Source: Acidobacteriota bacterium
Lineage (GTDB): Bacteria > Acidobacteriota > Vicinamibacteria > Vicinamibacterales > UBA8438
Direction: 5' to 3'
DNA length: 8,010 nucleotides
Assembly (NCBI GenBank): GCA_011523485.1
Contig: WTGR01000138.1
Span: 1-8,010, forward strand
This document shows positions 1-5,328 of this stretch, piece by piece; positions within the stretch are counted from its first letter, which is position 1; each line of letters opens with the position of its first letter. A program made the translations under genes and the position numbers. The notes beneath the pieces were generated by a model. That model saw only the letters and a list, made by a program, of their open reading frames with translations, was not told where the DNA came from and made no database searches.

Positions 1-2
1 AC

Positions 3-710
3 TGGGCGCCGAAGGCGCGGCACCCGCAGCCGACCGACTACCTGCAGCAGTCCACTTCTTACATGGAGCTGATGCAGGCGCTGATCGACGCCGGGGCCGA
101 CGTCAACGCCCGCCTGAAGCGCTCGCTGTGGTACACGACCTACAACCGCGACCTGCTCGGGGTCGACCGCGCCGGGGCCACGCCGTTCTGGCGCGCCGCC
201 CACGCGCTCGACCTCGATGCCATGCGCCTGCTGCTGGCCCACGGCGCCGACCCGCACCTGCCGACGATCAAGGTCCCCTCGCGCCGCCGTCCGCTCGACC
301 CCGATCCGTCGGGCCTGCCGGCCGTGCCCTACGGCGGTCCGGGCGTGCCGCCGCTGCTGGCCGCCTCCGGCGTGGGCTACGGCCAGGGCTTCGCGGGCAA
401 CTCCCACCGTCACGCCCCGGACGGCTGGCTGCCCGCCGTGCGCTTCCTGGTGGAGGAGGTCGGCGCCGACGTGCACGCCCGCGACCACAACGGCTACAAC
501 GCAGTGCACCACGCCGCGGCGCGCGGGGACAACGGCCTGATCCGCTATCTGGTCGCGCGGGGCGTCGACGTCACGCAGGTCAGCCGGATGGGGCAGACCA
601 CCGTCGACATGGCCAACGGCCCGGTCCAGCGCATCCAGCCGTTCCGGGACACGATTGCACTGCTGGAGAGCCTCGGCGCGGTGAACAACCACCGTTGCCT
701 GAGCTGCTGA
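3..710 (+). CDS. Ankyrin-repeat protein, 3' part (5' end outside window)
   Basis: The frame is open to the left edge, so the Met at 63 is probably internal; the residues before it (ending DYLQQSTSYMEL) read as continuous protein. About 235 residues are visible. Ankyrin-type helices and turns are clear: LIDAGADVNAR, then GATPFWRAAHALDLDAMRLLLAHGADPH, then FLVEEVGADVHARDHNGYNAVHHAAARGD with LIRYLVARGVDV. A Pro/Gly-rich insertion separates the second and third repeats. The protein ends LGAVNNHRCLSC, with two cysteines in its last four residues. Ankyrin arrays mediate protein-protein binding; no enzymatic domain is visible here and the binding partner is unknown. Such proteins are common in Acidobacteriota, often near cytochrome-c or DUF1501-type genes (family knowledge, not shown here). 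It converges on the vapC gene 30 bp away. Confident as an ankyrin protein; full length and cellular location are unknown. Confidence 0.9.
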   Translation, partial: WAPKARHPQPTDYLQQSTSYMELMQALIDAGADVNARLKRSLWYTTYNRDLLGVDRAGATPFWRAAHALDLDAMRLLLAHGADPHLPTIKVPSRRRPLDPDPSGLPAVPYGGPGVPPLLAASGVGYGQGFAGNSHRHAPDGWLPAVRFLVEEVGADVHARDHNGYNAVHHAAARGDNGLIRYLVARGVDVTQVSRMGQTTVDMANGPVQRIQPFRDTIALLESLGAVNNHRCLSC

Positions 711-717
711 CGGTCCA

Positions 718-737
718 CCGGGACTCCCGGCTGTTTC
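718..737 (+). terminator. Weak candidate terminator after the ankyrin gene
   Basis: Eight bases after the ankyrin stop codon is a GC-only hairpin: CCGGG, loop ACT, CCCGG (718-730), followed by CTGTTTC. The stem has only five pairs and the T-tract is short, so this is a candidate. Its position between two convergent genes fits. Confidence 0.35.
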
Positions 738-740
738 GTG

Positions 741-1139
741 TCAGGCGCCGAGGCGGCGGATTCCGGGAACATCGTCGAAGCCGCGGTCGAACGAGAGGAT
801 TTCCTGTATGTCGTGTTGTCGCATCACCGCGGCATGCAGCGCGTCACGGGCCGAGAGCGCCGGAGACCCGAGCACGATGTCGCGCGCGCCGTGCAACGTC
901 TTCGCCGTAATCGGGAGAACCTGGTCGACGACGCCGAGGAGCGCGTCGAACGCCGGCTGAATCGCGTCGCGCCGGTCTATCGCGACGTAGCGATGCAGGA
1001 TCTCCTGCAGCACCTCCGCGTCGCTCACCAGCCGTCGATTGTCGATCGCAAAGCGTTCGAGGAGCCGTTGGGCATCGGCCTTGTGCGGATGCGCGGCGCC
1101 CACGAGGTACATCGGGATGTTCGAATCGATCAGAATCAT
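741..1139 (-). CDS. vapC: VapC-family PIN-domain ribonuclease toxin
   Basis: A 132-residue protein, the usual size for a single PIN-domain VapC toxin. It opens [12 protein letters not shown], giving the first acidic residue at D5. E46 lies in [10 protein letters not shown]99 in [11 protein letters not shown], and D118 and D122 in [10 protein letters not shown]. Together these form the Mg2+-binding acidic set of PIN nucleases. VapC toxins are cytoplasmic endoribonucleases that cleave tRNA or rRNA and stop translation; the RNA target cannot be read from sequence. The start ATG overlaps the stop of the upstream antitoxin by 4 nt (ATGA, 1136-1139), so the pair should be translationally coupled, antitoxin first. 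All expected catalytic residues are present, so it appears intact. Confidence 0.93.
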   Translation of the reverse strand: MILIDSNIPMYLVGAAHPHKADAQRLLERFAIDNRRLVSDAEVLQEILHRYVAIDRRDAIQPAFDALLGVVDQVLPITAKTLHGARDIVLGSPALSARDALHAAVMRQHDIQEILSFDRGFDDVPGIRRLGA

Positions 1140-1381
1140 CCGCGGTAGCCCGACTCGATCTCACGCAGCATCCGATCCACGTCCGCGGTCGGGAAATCGT
1201 GGCGCGCGGCCGCGCGGATCGCAGCAAGCTTCCGGTCGGCGCTACCCGACGCTTCATTGCGCTCGGCGCGGCGCAGTTTCTGGCGCACCCATTCCGACAG
1301 GGTGAGCCCGTCGCGCCGGGCGAGGCGGCGGTACTCGCCGATTTCCGCTTCGTCCATGACCACCTGCAAGCGGATACTCAT
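1136..1381 (-). CDS. vapB: VapB-type ribbon-helix-helix antitoxin
   Basis: An 81-residue protein. The N-terminus [20 protein letters not shown] and the following [13 protein letters not shown] fit a ribbon-helix-helix DNA-binding fold: a beta strand at about 2-9 and helices at about 11-22 and 27-38. The C-terminal half (about 45-81, including [14 protein letters not shown] and MLREIESGY) is the likely toxin-binding tail. It should neutralise the VapC encoded immediately downstream and repress the shared promoter. There is no Shine-Dalgarno sequence in front of the ATG. Instead a TATACT hexamer sits 6 nt upstream on the coding strand, suggesting a leaderless mRNA. The next gene upstream on this strand, an alpha/beta hydrolase, ends 33 bp away. 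The family assignment rests on pattern and context rather than on strict signature residues. Confidence 0.82.
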   Translation of the reverse strand: MSIRLQVVMDEAEIGEYRRLARRDGLTLSEWVRQKLRRAERNEASGSADRKLAAIRAAARHDFPTADVDRMLREIESGYRG

Positions 1382-1387
1382 GCAGGT

Positions 1388-1393
1388 AGTATA
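1388..1393 (-). promoter_or_regulatory. Candidate -10 element of the vapBC operon
   Basis: On the minus strand this reads TATACT, with only 6 nt before the vapB ATG. A transcript starting about 7 nt downstream of this hexamer would begin at or next to the start codon, so the message would be leaderless. No convincing -35 hexamer is seen at 16-18 bp spacing (best match TGAATA, three of six). The site lies in the 33-bp gap after the hydrolase gene and overlaps the perfect palindrome at 1392-1406. Confidence 0.5.
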
Positions 1394-1406
1394 CAGTGAG
1401 ACTGTA
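1392..1406. promoter_or_regulatory. Perfect palindrome, likely VapB operator
   Basis: TACAGT, spacer GAG, ACTGTA is a perfect 6-bp inverted repeat with a 3-bp centre. It overlaps the candidate -10 of vapBC. A dimeric ribbon-helix-helix antitoxin binding here would block RNA polymerase, the usual autoregulation of VapBC operons. The role is inferred from symmetry and position. Confidence 0.55.
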
Positions 1407-1414
1407 AGGAGTAT

Positions 1415-2086
1415 TCAGGCGGGCCCCGCTGCGATCCGTGGGGGCAGGTTCGACAGGATGTCGTGCCACTGCCCGATGTGCCCGGCATCGTCGAGAATGC
1501 CGCTGTGCCCGCCGGTTACCTTGCGGTTGCGGTGGGCGACGTCGAGCGTGCGGGGTCCGAAGCGGTTTCCGAGCCAGCGGAACCGGCTCTTCCAGCCCCG
1601 CTCGCTGTACAGGTGCACCCAATGGCGGCAGCGCGCCGCGGCCCGGCCGTAGACGCCGTCCATGTCCCGCCGGACCGGCATGTCGACCGTGACGACGTGG
1701 ATCGGGCAGACGTCGGCTGGCATCTCCGCCAGCGCGTAGGCGAGCACCTGGCCGCCGTGGCTGTGCGCGACGATCGTGACGCCGCCCGCCTCGTCCAACT
1801 CGCGGCGCCGCGCGCGGAGGAAGCCACGCAGCGTCTCGGCGCCCGTCCGCCACGCCGGGTGCCTGTCGCGCCACCACGCGAACCACTGAATCAGCAGCCC
1901 GTTGACTGCCCCCGACCAGTAGCCGTCGTCCGGGCGTTTCGGATCGCGGTCCTGTTCGACCCGTTCGTAGCCGTGTCCGGCCATCACCCGGTCGAAGGGC
2001 GAACCGCGCCGGTACCACGCGTTCTCATGATCGTGGCGCGAGCGCGCCCACGTGCCGGCGAGCGGGATGTATGGATGTCGCGACAT
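1415..2086 (-). CDS. Alpha/beta hydrolase (lipase/esterase-like)
   Basis: A 223-residue protein when started at the ATG at 2086. That start has GGGAGAG about 3 nt upstream and begins MSRHPYIPLAGTW; an upstream in-frame ATG at 2152 would add 22 low-complexity residues with no family look. VTIVAHSHGGQVLAYAL (about 103-119) is the nucleophile elbow, an AHSHGG variant of GxSxG with S109 as nucleophile. GTWARS near the N-terminus may form the oxyanion hole. D135 (TVDMP) and H194 (GGHSG) are plausible remaining triad members. The substrate is unknown: carboxylic esters or acyl lipids would be typical. No signal peptide is seen, so it is probably cytoplasmic. It precedes vapB by 33 bp on the same strand, but vapBC seems to have its own promoter. 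The fold is confident; the function is not. Confidence 0.85.
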   Translation of the reverse strand: MSRHPYIPLAGTWARSRHDHENAWYRRGSPFDRVMAGHGYERVEQDRDPKRPDDGYWSGAVNGLLIQWFAWWRDRHPAWRTGAETLRGFLRARRRELDEAGGVTIVAHSHGGQVLAYALAEMPADVCPIHVVTVDMPVRRDMDGVYGRAAARCRHWVHLYSERGWKSRFRWLGNRFGPRTLDVAHRNRKVTGGHSGILDDAGHIGQWHDILSNLPPRIAAGPA

Positions 2087-2262
2087 TGGCTCTCCCGGAG
2101 ACCGGAGGCTCGGAGTCCGGGCATTCTGGCCCGCGGGCGCACGGGGCCGCATTGACGGATATCAACTTTCGCTCAACCTGCACAGGCTTGATGAGCTGCG
2201 CCGGGCCGAGATCGCGGTGGGGCGCCAGATCGTGTGAACAAGCGCACGGCCGGCAAGAGGGG

Positions 2263-2268
2263 TATACA
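2263..2268 (+). promoter_or_regulatory. Candidate -10 element before the small ORF at 2278
   Basis: TATACA (within GGGGTATACAGTACGG) lies 9 nt before the ATG at 2278, and there is no Shine-Dalgarno sequence between them. This implies a leaderless transcript. A TGAACA hexamer at 2235-2240 resembles a -35 box, but its spacing of 22 bp is too long, so the promoter assignment is tentative. The nine bases GTATACAGT (2262-2270) also occur in the vapB promoter region (1389-1397). Confidence 0.4.
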
Positions 2269-2277
2269 GTACGGTTC

Positions 2278-2508
2278 ATGCACAGCAGAGTGGCGCACGC
2301 CGAGCGCGAGCTCGATCGCCGGCTGCGAACAGCGGCGCGGCAGAGCCTCGGTCCCGATGCGACGGTGGTCCAGGTCGACGTCGTGGTAGCCCGGACGCAA
2401 CAGGGACCGCGGCGGCCGCGGGTGGGAGACGACACCTACGTACGCCGGCTCGTCAAGGAAGAGACGCGTCGCCTCGAGGACGCGCAGTTCGAACGATGGA
2501 AGCGCTGA
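2278..2508 (+). CDS. Small charged protein, putative antitoxin partner of the PIN-like protein
   Basis: A 76-residue protein starting MHSRVAHAERELDRRLR and ending RRLEDAQFERWKR. I do not recognise a family. It is rich in Arg, Glu and Asp, with two likely helices (about 3-20 and 52-76) around a short hydrophobic strand, VVQVDVVVAR. The ATG at 2278 is chosen because a TATACA hexamer sits just upstream; the in-frame extension to 2071 is antisense to the hydrolase start region and has no family character. The last 13 bases overlap the start of the PIN-like gene (2496), pointing to translational coupling. Size, charge and position match a type II antitoxin encoded before its nuclease toxin. That role is inferred from context alone. 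Confidence 0.55.
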   Translation: MHSRVAHAERELDRRLRTAARQSLGPDATVVQVDVVVARTQQGPRRPRVGDDTYVRRLVKEETRRLEDAQFERWKR

Positions 2509-3347
2509 TCCTGCTCGACACGACGGAGCTGCTGCGCGTGATGCCGCGCAAGCTGCATGCAGCATGGGCGGAGCTGTGCGGTACGAAAGCGCGGATGCCG
2601 CCGACGGTCGCCGACGAGCTCGCCCCGGCCGGCGTGCTGCAGAGCAGGACCGCCGCGCTCAGCGTAGCCGAGGAGCTGCTGCAGCCGGGTGCGCCGGCAC
2701 TTGACGACGAGCGCCGGCAGCAGCTCGAACGCCAAGCCTGGTGGGCCGCGATGTGGCGCGACCCGGAGTCGCCGTACGAGAAACTCGAGCTCACCGTCGC
2801 GCAGCGGGAGTTGCACACGACGCTACTGGCCAACTTGCCGCGCGAGTGCTTCCCGACCGCCAACCCGCTGCTGCTGGCCGACAATCGCGACACGCAGATT
2901 GTGGGGGAGACGCTCGCGCTGGGCGGCAAGATGCTGCTGACGAGCAACATGCGTACGATCGACCACATTCGGCTGAACGACTGGGCCGTGGACAATGGCG
3001 CACGATTCGGGTTCAAGCCCGAGCCTGTGGTCTTCCAGGCAGATGACCAGCTCGTGCGGTGGACGCGTTCGACCGCGGCGGGAGAGCGGTGGATCCAGGC
3101 CGGGATGCTCGCCTCGTGGCCGGCCCGGGACGACGCCGGCGCCGAGCAGGTGATCCGCGCGACGGTCAAGAACATCGGGACCCTGGTGAGGACCGGCGGA
3201 CCGCTGCCGAACGCGAGCGCGCGGCTGCTGAACGAGCTCGAGAACCACCCCAATCCGATCGACCTGGTCGAGCGGACGCGCCGCCGGTTCCCGAGCCCGA
3301 CGATTACGACGGACCGGACCCACCCGAGCTACCCCGACGCGGCGTGA
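2496..3347 (+). CDS. Large PIN-like domain protein, putative ribonuclease toxin
   Basis: A 283-residue protein. The N-terminal 165 residues carry a PIN-like acidic pattern: LILLDTTELL (D8), PTVADEL (D40/E41), then LADNRDTQIVGETLALGG (D132) followed by the strand KMLLTSNMRTIDH (D156). In ordinary PIN proteins the last strand is followed directly by an aspartate; here that place is S150-N151, so the fourth metal ligand may be D156 or absent. Residues from about 185 to 283 form an extra C-terminal region with amphipathic helices (AEQVIRATVKNIGTLV, ARLLNELENH) and no recognised domain. It is about twice the length of a VapC. It overlaps the 76-aa gene by 13 bp. The likely activity is Mg2+-dependent RNA cleavage. 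The PIN-like assignment is fairly confident, the toxin role inferred. Confidence 0.7.
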   Translation: MEALILLDTTELLRVMPRKLHAAWAELCGTKARMPPTVADELAPAGVLQSRTAALSVAEELLQPGAPALDDERRQQLERQAWWAAMWRDPESPYEKLELTVAQRELHTTLLANLPRECFPTANPLLLADNRDTQIVGETLALGGKMLLTSNMRTIDHIRLNDWAVDNGARFGFKPEPVVFQADDQLVRWTRSTAAGERWIQAGMLASWPARDDAGAEQVIRATVKNIGTLVRTGGPLPNASARLLNELENHPNPIDLVERTRRRFPSPTITTDRTHPSYPDAA

Positions 3348-3645
3348 GCCCAAGGGGCATCGCGACGCTGCCGCTCAGCCTGAGCTCGCCGAGGCCTTCG
3401 CAACCATTGCACAGGACGCTCATAGCGACGACGACCTTGTCACCCGTGCCGATCTCACCGCGCCCGTCGCCGGTCTCGGTGCGGACGGCGTCGATGGAAA
3501 CGCGCTTGACTTGGCGAATCCTGGTCCGGCAGCGGTGTGTTCCAGTGCGGCCGTGGGGGCTTGTGCTTCTACGGCCGCAGTGCCGCCTGGGGATGAACGC
3601 GGCCGTGATCGACATCGCGATGAGAGTCGCGGCGAACCGTCTCAT
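3304..3645 (-). CDS. Small putative exported protein, possibly frame-disrupted
   Basis: A 113-residue frame starting at the ATG at 3645, preceded by a strong AGGGAGGAG ribosome-binding site about 3 nt away. The N-terminus MRRFAATLIAMSITAAF looks like a signal peptide (Arg pair plus hydrophobic core). What follows, about residues 19-45, is unusually rich in Arg, Cys and His. From about 47 on (VSIDAVRTETGDG, then GDKVVVAMSVLCNGCEG) it resembles a folded beta-rich domain. Reading one base later across 3513-3593 gives an Ala-rich stretch, PGGTAAVEAQAPTAALE, more typical of the region after a signal peptide. Two compensating indels, or errors at the G-runs 3589-3592 and 3555-3559, are therefore possible. 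Its 3' end overlaps the convergent PIN-like gene by 44 bp. No family is recognised; it could also be a spurious frame or a pseudogene. Confidence 0.4.
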   Translation of the reverse strand: MRRFAATLIAMSITAAFIPRRHCGRRSTSPHGRTGTHRCRTRIRQVKRVSIDAVRTETGDGRGEIGTGDKVVVAMSVLCNGCEGLGELRLSGSVAMPLGLTPRRGSSGGSGPS

Positions 3646-3822
3646 GGTCTCCTCCCTGTCGGGCTTCGTGCTTGCCACGATCTCACCACACTTGGCCTAT
3701 CCTTGCCGAGGAGGGAGGCGTGGTCCCGAGGATCCGACGTGGTACCGTAGTGAGACGATCGTAGAGGCGAAGGGACCTCTTGCGAAGGGCCGCGCGGTCC
3801 TGGCGTTGCCGGTGAAGAAGCC

Positions 3823-4026
3823 ATGAAACTGAAGGTCGTGGTTCATGAAGCGGAGGAGGGCGGGTACTGGGCAGAGGTACCGTCCATCCCCGGATGTGCG
3901 ACTCAGGGAGAGACGTTCGAGGAGTTGCTCAGCAACATCTACGAAGCCGTCGAAGGGTGTCTATCCGTAGACGTCCAGGATGTTCCCGTTTCCGAGACGG
4001 ACAGGGTCATCGAGATTGCCGTGTGA
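3823..4026 (+). CDS. hicB: HicB-type antitoxin, short form
   Basis: A 67-residue protein. [20 protein letters not shown] followed by [27 protein letters not shown] is the classic HicB partial RNase-H-like fold: a Tyr-Trp strand, the PGC turn and the helix with repeated acidic residues. It should bind and inhibit HicA encoded immediately downstream. It ends at VIEIAV and lacks the C-terminal helix-turn-helix or ribbon-helix-helix domain found in longer HicB proteins. DNA binding and autorepression, if they occur, must therefore work differently. The ribosome-binding site is weak (GAAGAAG just before the ATG). Gene order is antitoxin first, which is common although opposite to the E. coli hicAB order. 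The stop overlaps the hicA start (GTGA, 4023-4026). Confidence 0.95.
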   Translation: MKLKVVVHEAEEGGYWAEVPSIPGCATQGETFEELLSNIYEAVEGCLSVDVQDVPVSETDRVIEIAV

Positions 4027-4226
4027 GGGTTCTCAGCGGAAGGGAGTTCTGCCGCCTTCTCGAATCGCGGGGCTGGTGGTTGAAGCGGGTCAGAGGCAGT
4101 CACCACATCTATGCGAAGGAGGGATCGGCAGCTCGCATCTCCGTCCCCGTGCATGGCGGTAATCTGAAACGCGGCTTGCAGAAGCACCTGATGAAGATCG
4201 CGCGGATCGAGGATTCCGAGCTGTGA
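4023..4226 (+). CDS. hicA: HicA-type mRNA interferase toxin
   Basis: A 67-residue protein, the normal HicA length, with a double-stranded-RNA-binding-like fold. It is read from a GTG start at 4023 that overlaps the hicB stop by 4 nt; this frame begins [18 protein letters not shown]. The core [13 protein letters not shown] contains the catalytic histidine in the GSHH motif (H27), and [18 protein letters not shown] matches the conserved C-terminal strand and helix. HicA cleaves mRNA and tmRNA and stops growth when not bound by HicB. All expected motifs are present, so it appears functional. An upstream in-frame ATG at 3894 exists but would run through hicB and is rejected. Confidence 0.95.
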   Translation: MRVLSGREFCRLLESRGWWLKRVRGSHHIYAKEGSAARISVPVHGGNLKRGLQKHLMKIARIEDSEL

Positions 4227-4235
4227 GGCTCTCCT

Positions 4236-4272
4236 CGGTGCCGTCTGCAGAGACGTTCAGACACGGGCACCG
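4236..4272. terminator. Stem-loop between convergent hicA and mcrC
   Basis: CGGTGCC (4236-4242) pairs perfectly with GGCACCG (4266-4272). The stem continues inward as GTCTG (4243-4247) with CAGAC (4258-4262), leaving a 3-nt bulge on one side and a 10-nt loop. It lies in the 61-bp gap between the two stop codons, where a bidirectional terminator would be expected. Neither side has a real T-tract, so an intrinsic terminator is uncertain. Confidence 0.5.
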
Positions 4273-4287
4273 TTGCAGCGGTTTCGG

Positions 4288-5328
4288 CTACGTGATCAAC
4301 GCCAGCATGTCGGCACGGATACCACGCCACGCCTGCGCCAAGTCAATGCCTCGCGCCCGGATCCAGAACCCCTCCAGGCACACATCGACCGGCAGCGGGG
4401 CATCGACCACCGGATAGAGCAGCATGCCCTCGTGCCTGGGTCCTGCATCTGTGGTAGCCTCCCTGTTTCGCACGTAGGCCAGGATCTGGTAGAGGTGGCT
4501 CGGACGGAGCTTGCTGACCCCGTAACGGGTGGTCAGCGCTTCCGGATAGTATTTCGTGTCCAGGATGATGCGTCGCGTCGGTGAGTCAAGCAGCACGTCG
4601 CCTTCCATCCGGGGAATCCTCCCGCGATCATGTTCGGCGGTCCCCACGGCATTCCACGCGATCCTCCGTCCGCCGCGATTCACTTGGTAGACGCGCTGTT
4701 CACGCCGATAGAACTCCGTGACGAAGTCCTGGAATATCTCCCACATCCGATTCCGGTCCCTGCGAAAATCGACAAACGTCGCGTTTCCGGACCGTTCGTC
4801 GACGAGCAGGCAGTCGTGCACCAACCTGCAAACCGACAGCAGAAGCCGGTAGTTGTGGCGGTTCCGATCCAGTTGCACGCGGCCGAACAACCGCTGGTTC
4901 AGCCGCAAGACTCGCACACCGTCGAGCTTCCGATACGCCAACTTGATTCGCTCCCGCACCTCACGATCCAGATTCCGCACCCGCAGAAGACAGGAAAGCG
5001 TAGAGCGCAGTATCCGATTGTGAAGAACGTCGTGCGACAGCTCTTCGAAGTCGCATGCTAACCGTCCGCGCCGCGGAAGCGCCCGAGCCACCGTCTCGCT
5101 CACGGCGATCTTGCCGCGAACGCCTGCGAGATCCTCGCGAACTTCGCGATAGCCGCGGTCGACGCCGCTCCGGACTAGCCGAAACGTCCCGTTGGCAAGC
5201 ACCGTGCCGAGCAGATCGTGGAGCTTGTCCAACCCAGCGATCTCCTCCAAACGGACGATGTCCGCGGCGTCGACGTGCCTCCAGGCGTAGCACAGGAGGT
5301 AGTAGACGTTGGCGACGGGGATACTCAC
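4288..5328 (-). CDS. mcrC: McrC: nuclease subunit of the McrBC type IV restriction system
   Basis: A 346-residue protein with a GTG start overlapping the mcrB stop (GTGA, 5325-5328), chosen because the McrC-type N-terminus IPVANVYYLLCYAW follows at once. The first half is the McrB-interacting region. The second half holds the PD-(D/E)XK nuclease core: E197 (MWEIFQDFV), D244 (MEGDVLL), D257-T258-K259 (IILDTKYY) and a Q281 motif (LYQILAY). McrC binds the McrB GTPase ring, stimulates GTP hydrolysis and cuts DNA when two complexes on modified DNA meet. All catalytic residues are present and the length is typical, so the enzyme should be active. It is the last gene of the operon; its 3' end faces hicA. 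Confidence 0.95.
   Translation of the reverse strand: MSIPVANVYYLLCYAWRHVDAADIVRLEEIAGLDKLHDLLGTVLANGTFRLVRSGVDRGYREVREDLAGVRGKIAVSETVARALPRRGRLACDFEELSHDVLHNRILRSTLSCLLRVRNLDREVRERIKLAYRKLDGVRVLRLNQRLFGRVQLDRNRHNYRLLLSVCRLVHDCLLVDERSGNATFVDFRRDRNRMWEIFQDFVTEFYRREQRVYQVNRGGRRIAWNAVGTAEHDRGRIPRMEGDVLLDSPTRRIILDTKYYPEALTTRYGVSKLRPSHLYQILAYVRNREATTDAGPRHEGMLLYPVVDAPLPVDVCLEGFWIRARGIDLAQAWRGIRADMLALIT

Noticed and set aside
128..910. 260-codon plus-strand open frame
   Set aside because: Its Arg/Ala/Pro-rich composition is typical of a wrong frame in GC-rich DNA; the ankyrin frame is the real one.
738..1148. 136-codon plus-strand open frame
   Set aside because: It is Arg-rich and antisense to vapC, whose PIN residues are all present.
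2087..2152. Upstream ATG at 2152 as the hydrolase start
   Set aside because: The added 22 residues look noncoding, and the ATG at 2086 has a GGGAGAG ribosome-binding site.
1463..2155. 230-codon plus-strand open frame
   Set aside because: It is antisense to the alpha/beta hydrolase; the hydrolase frame has the nucleophile elbow and a good ribosome-binding site.
2453..3253. 266-codon minus-strand open frame
   Set aside because: It is very serine-rich and antisense to the PIN-like gene, which has the acidic nuclease motifs and an overlapping partner gene.
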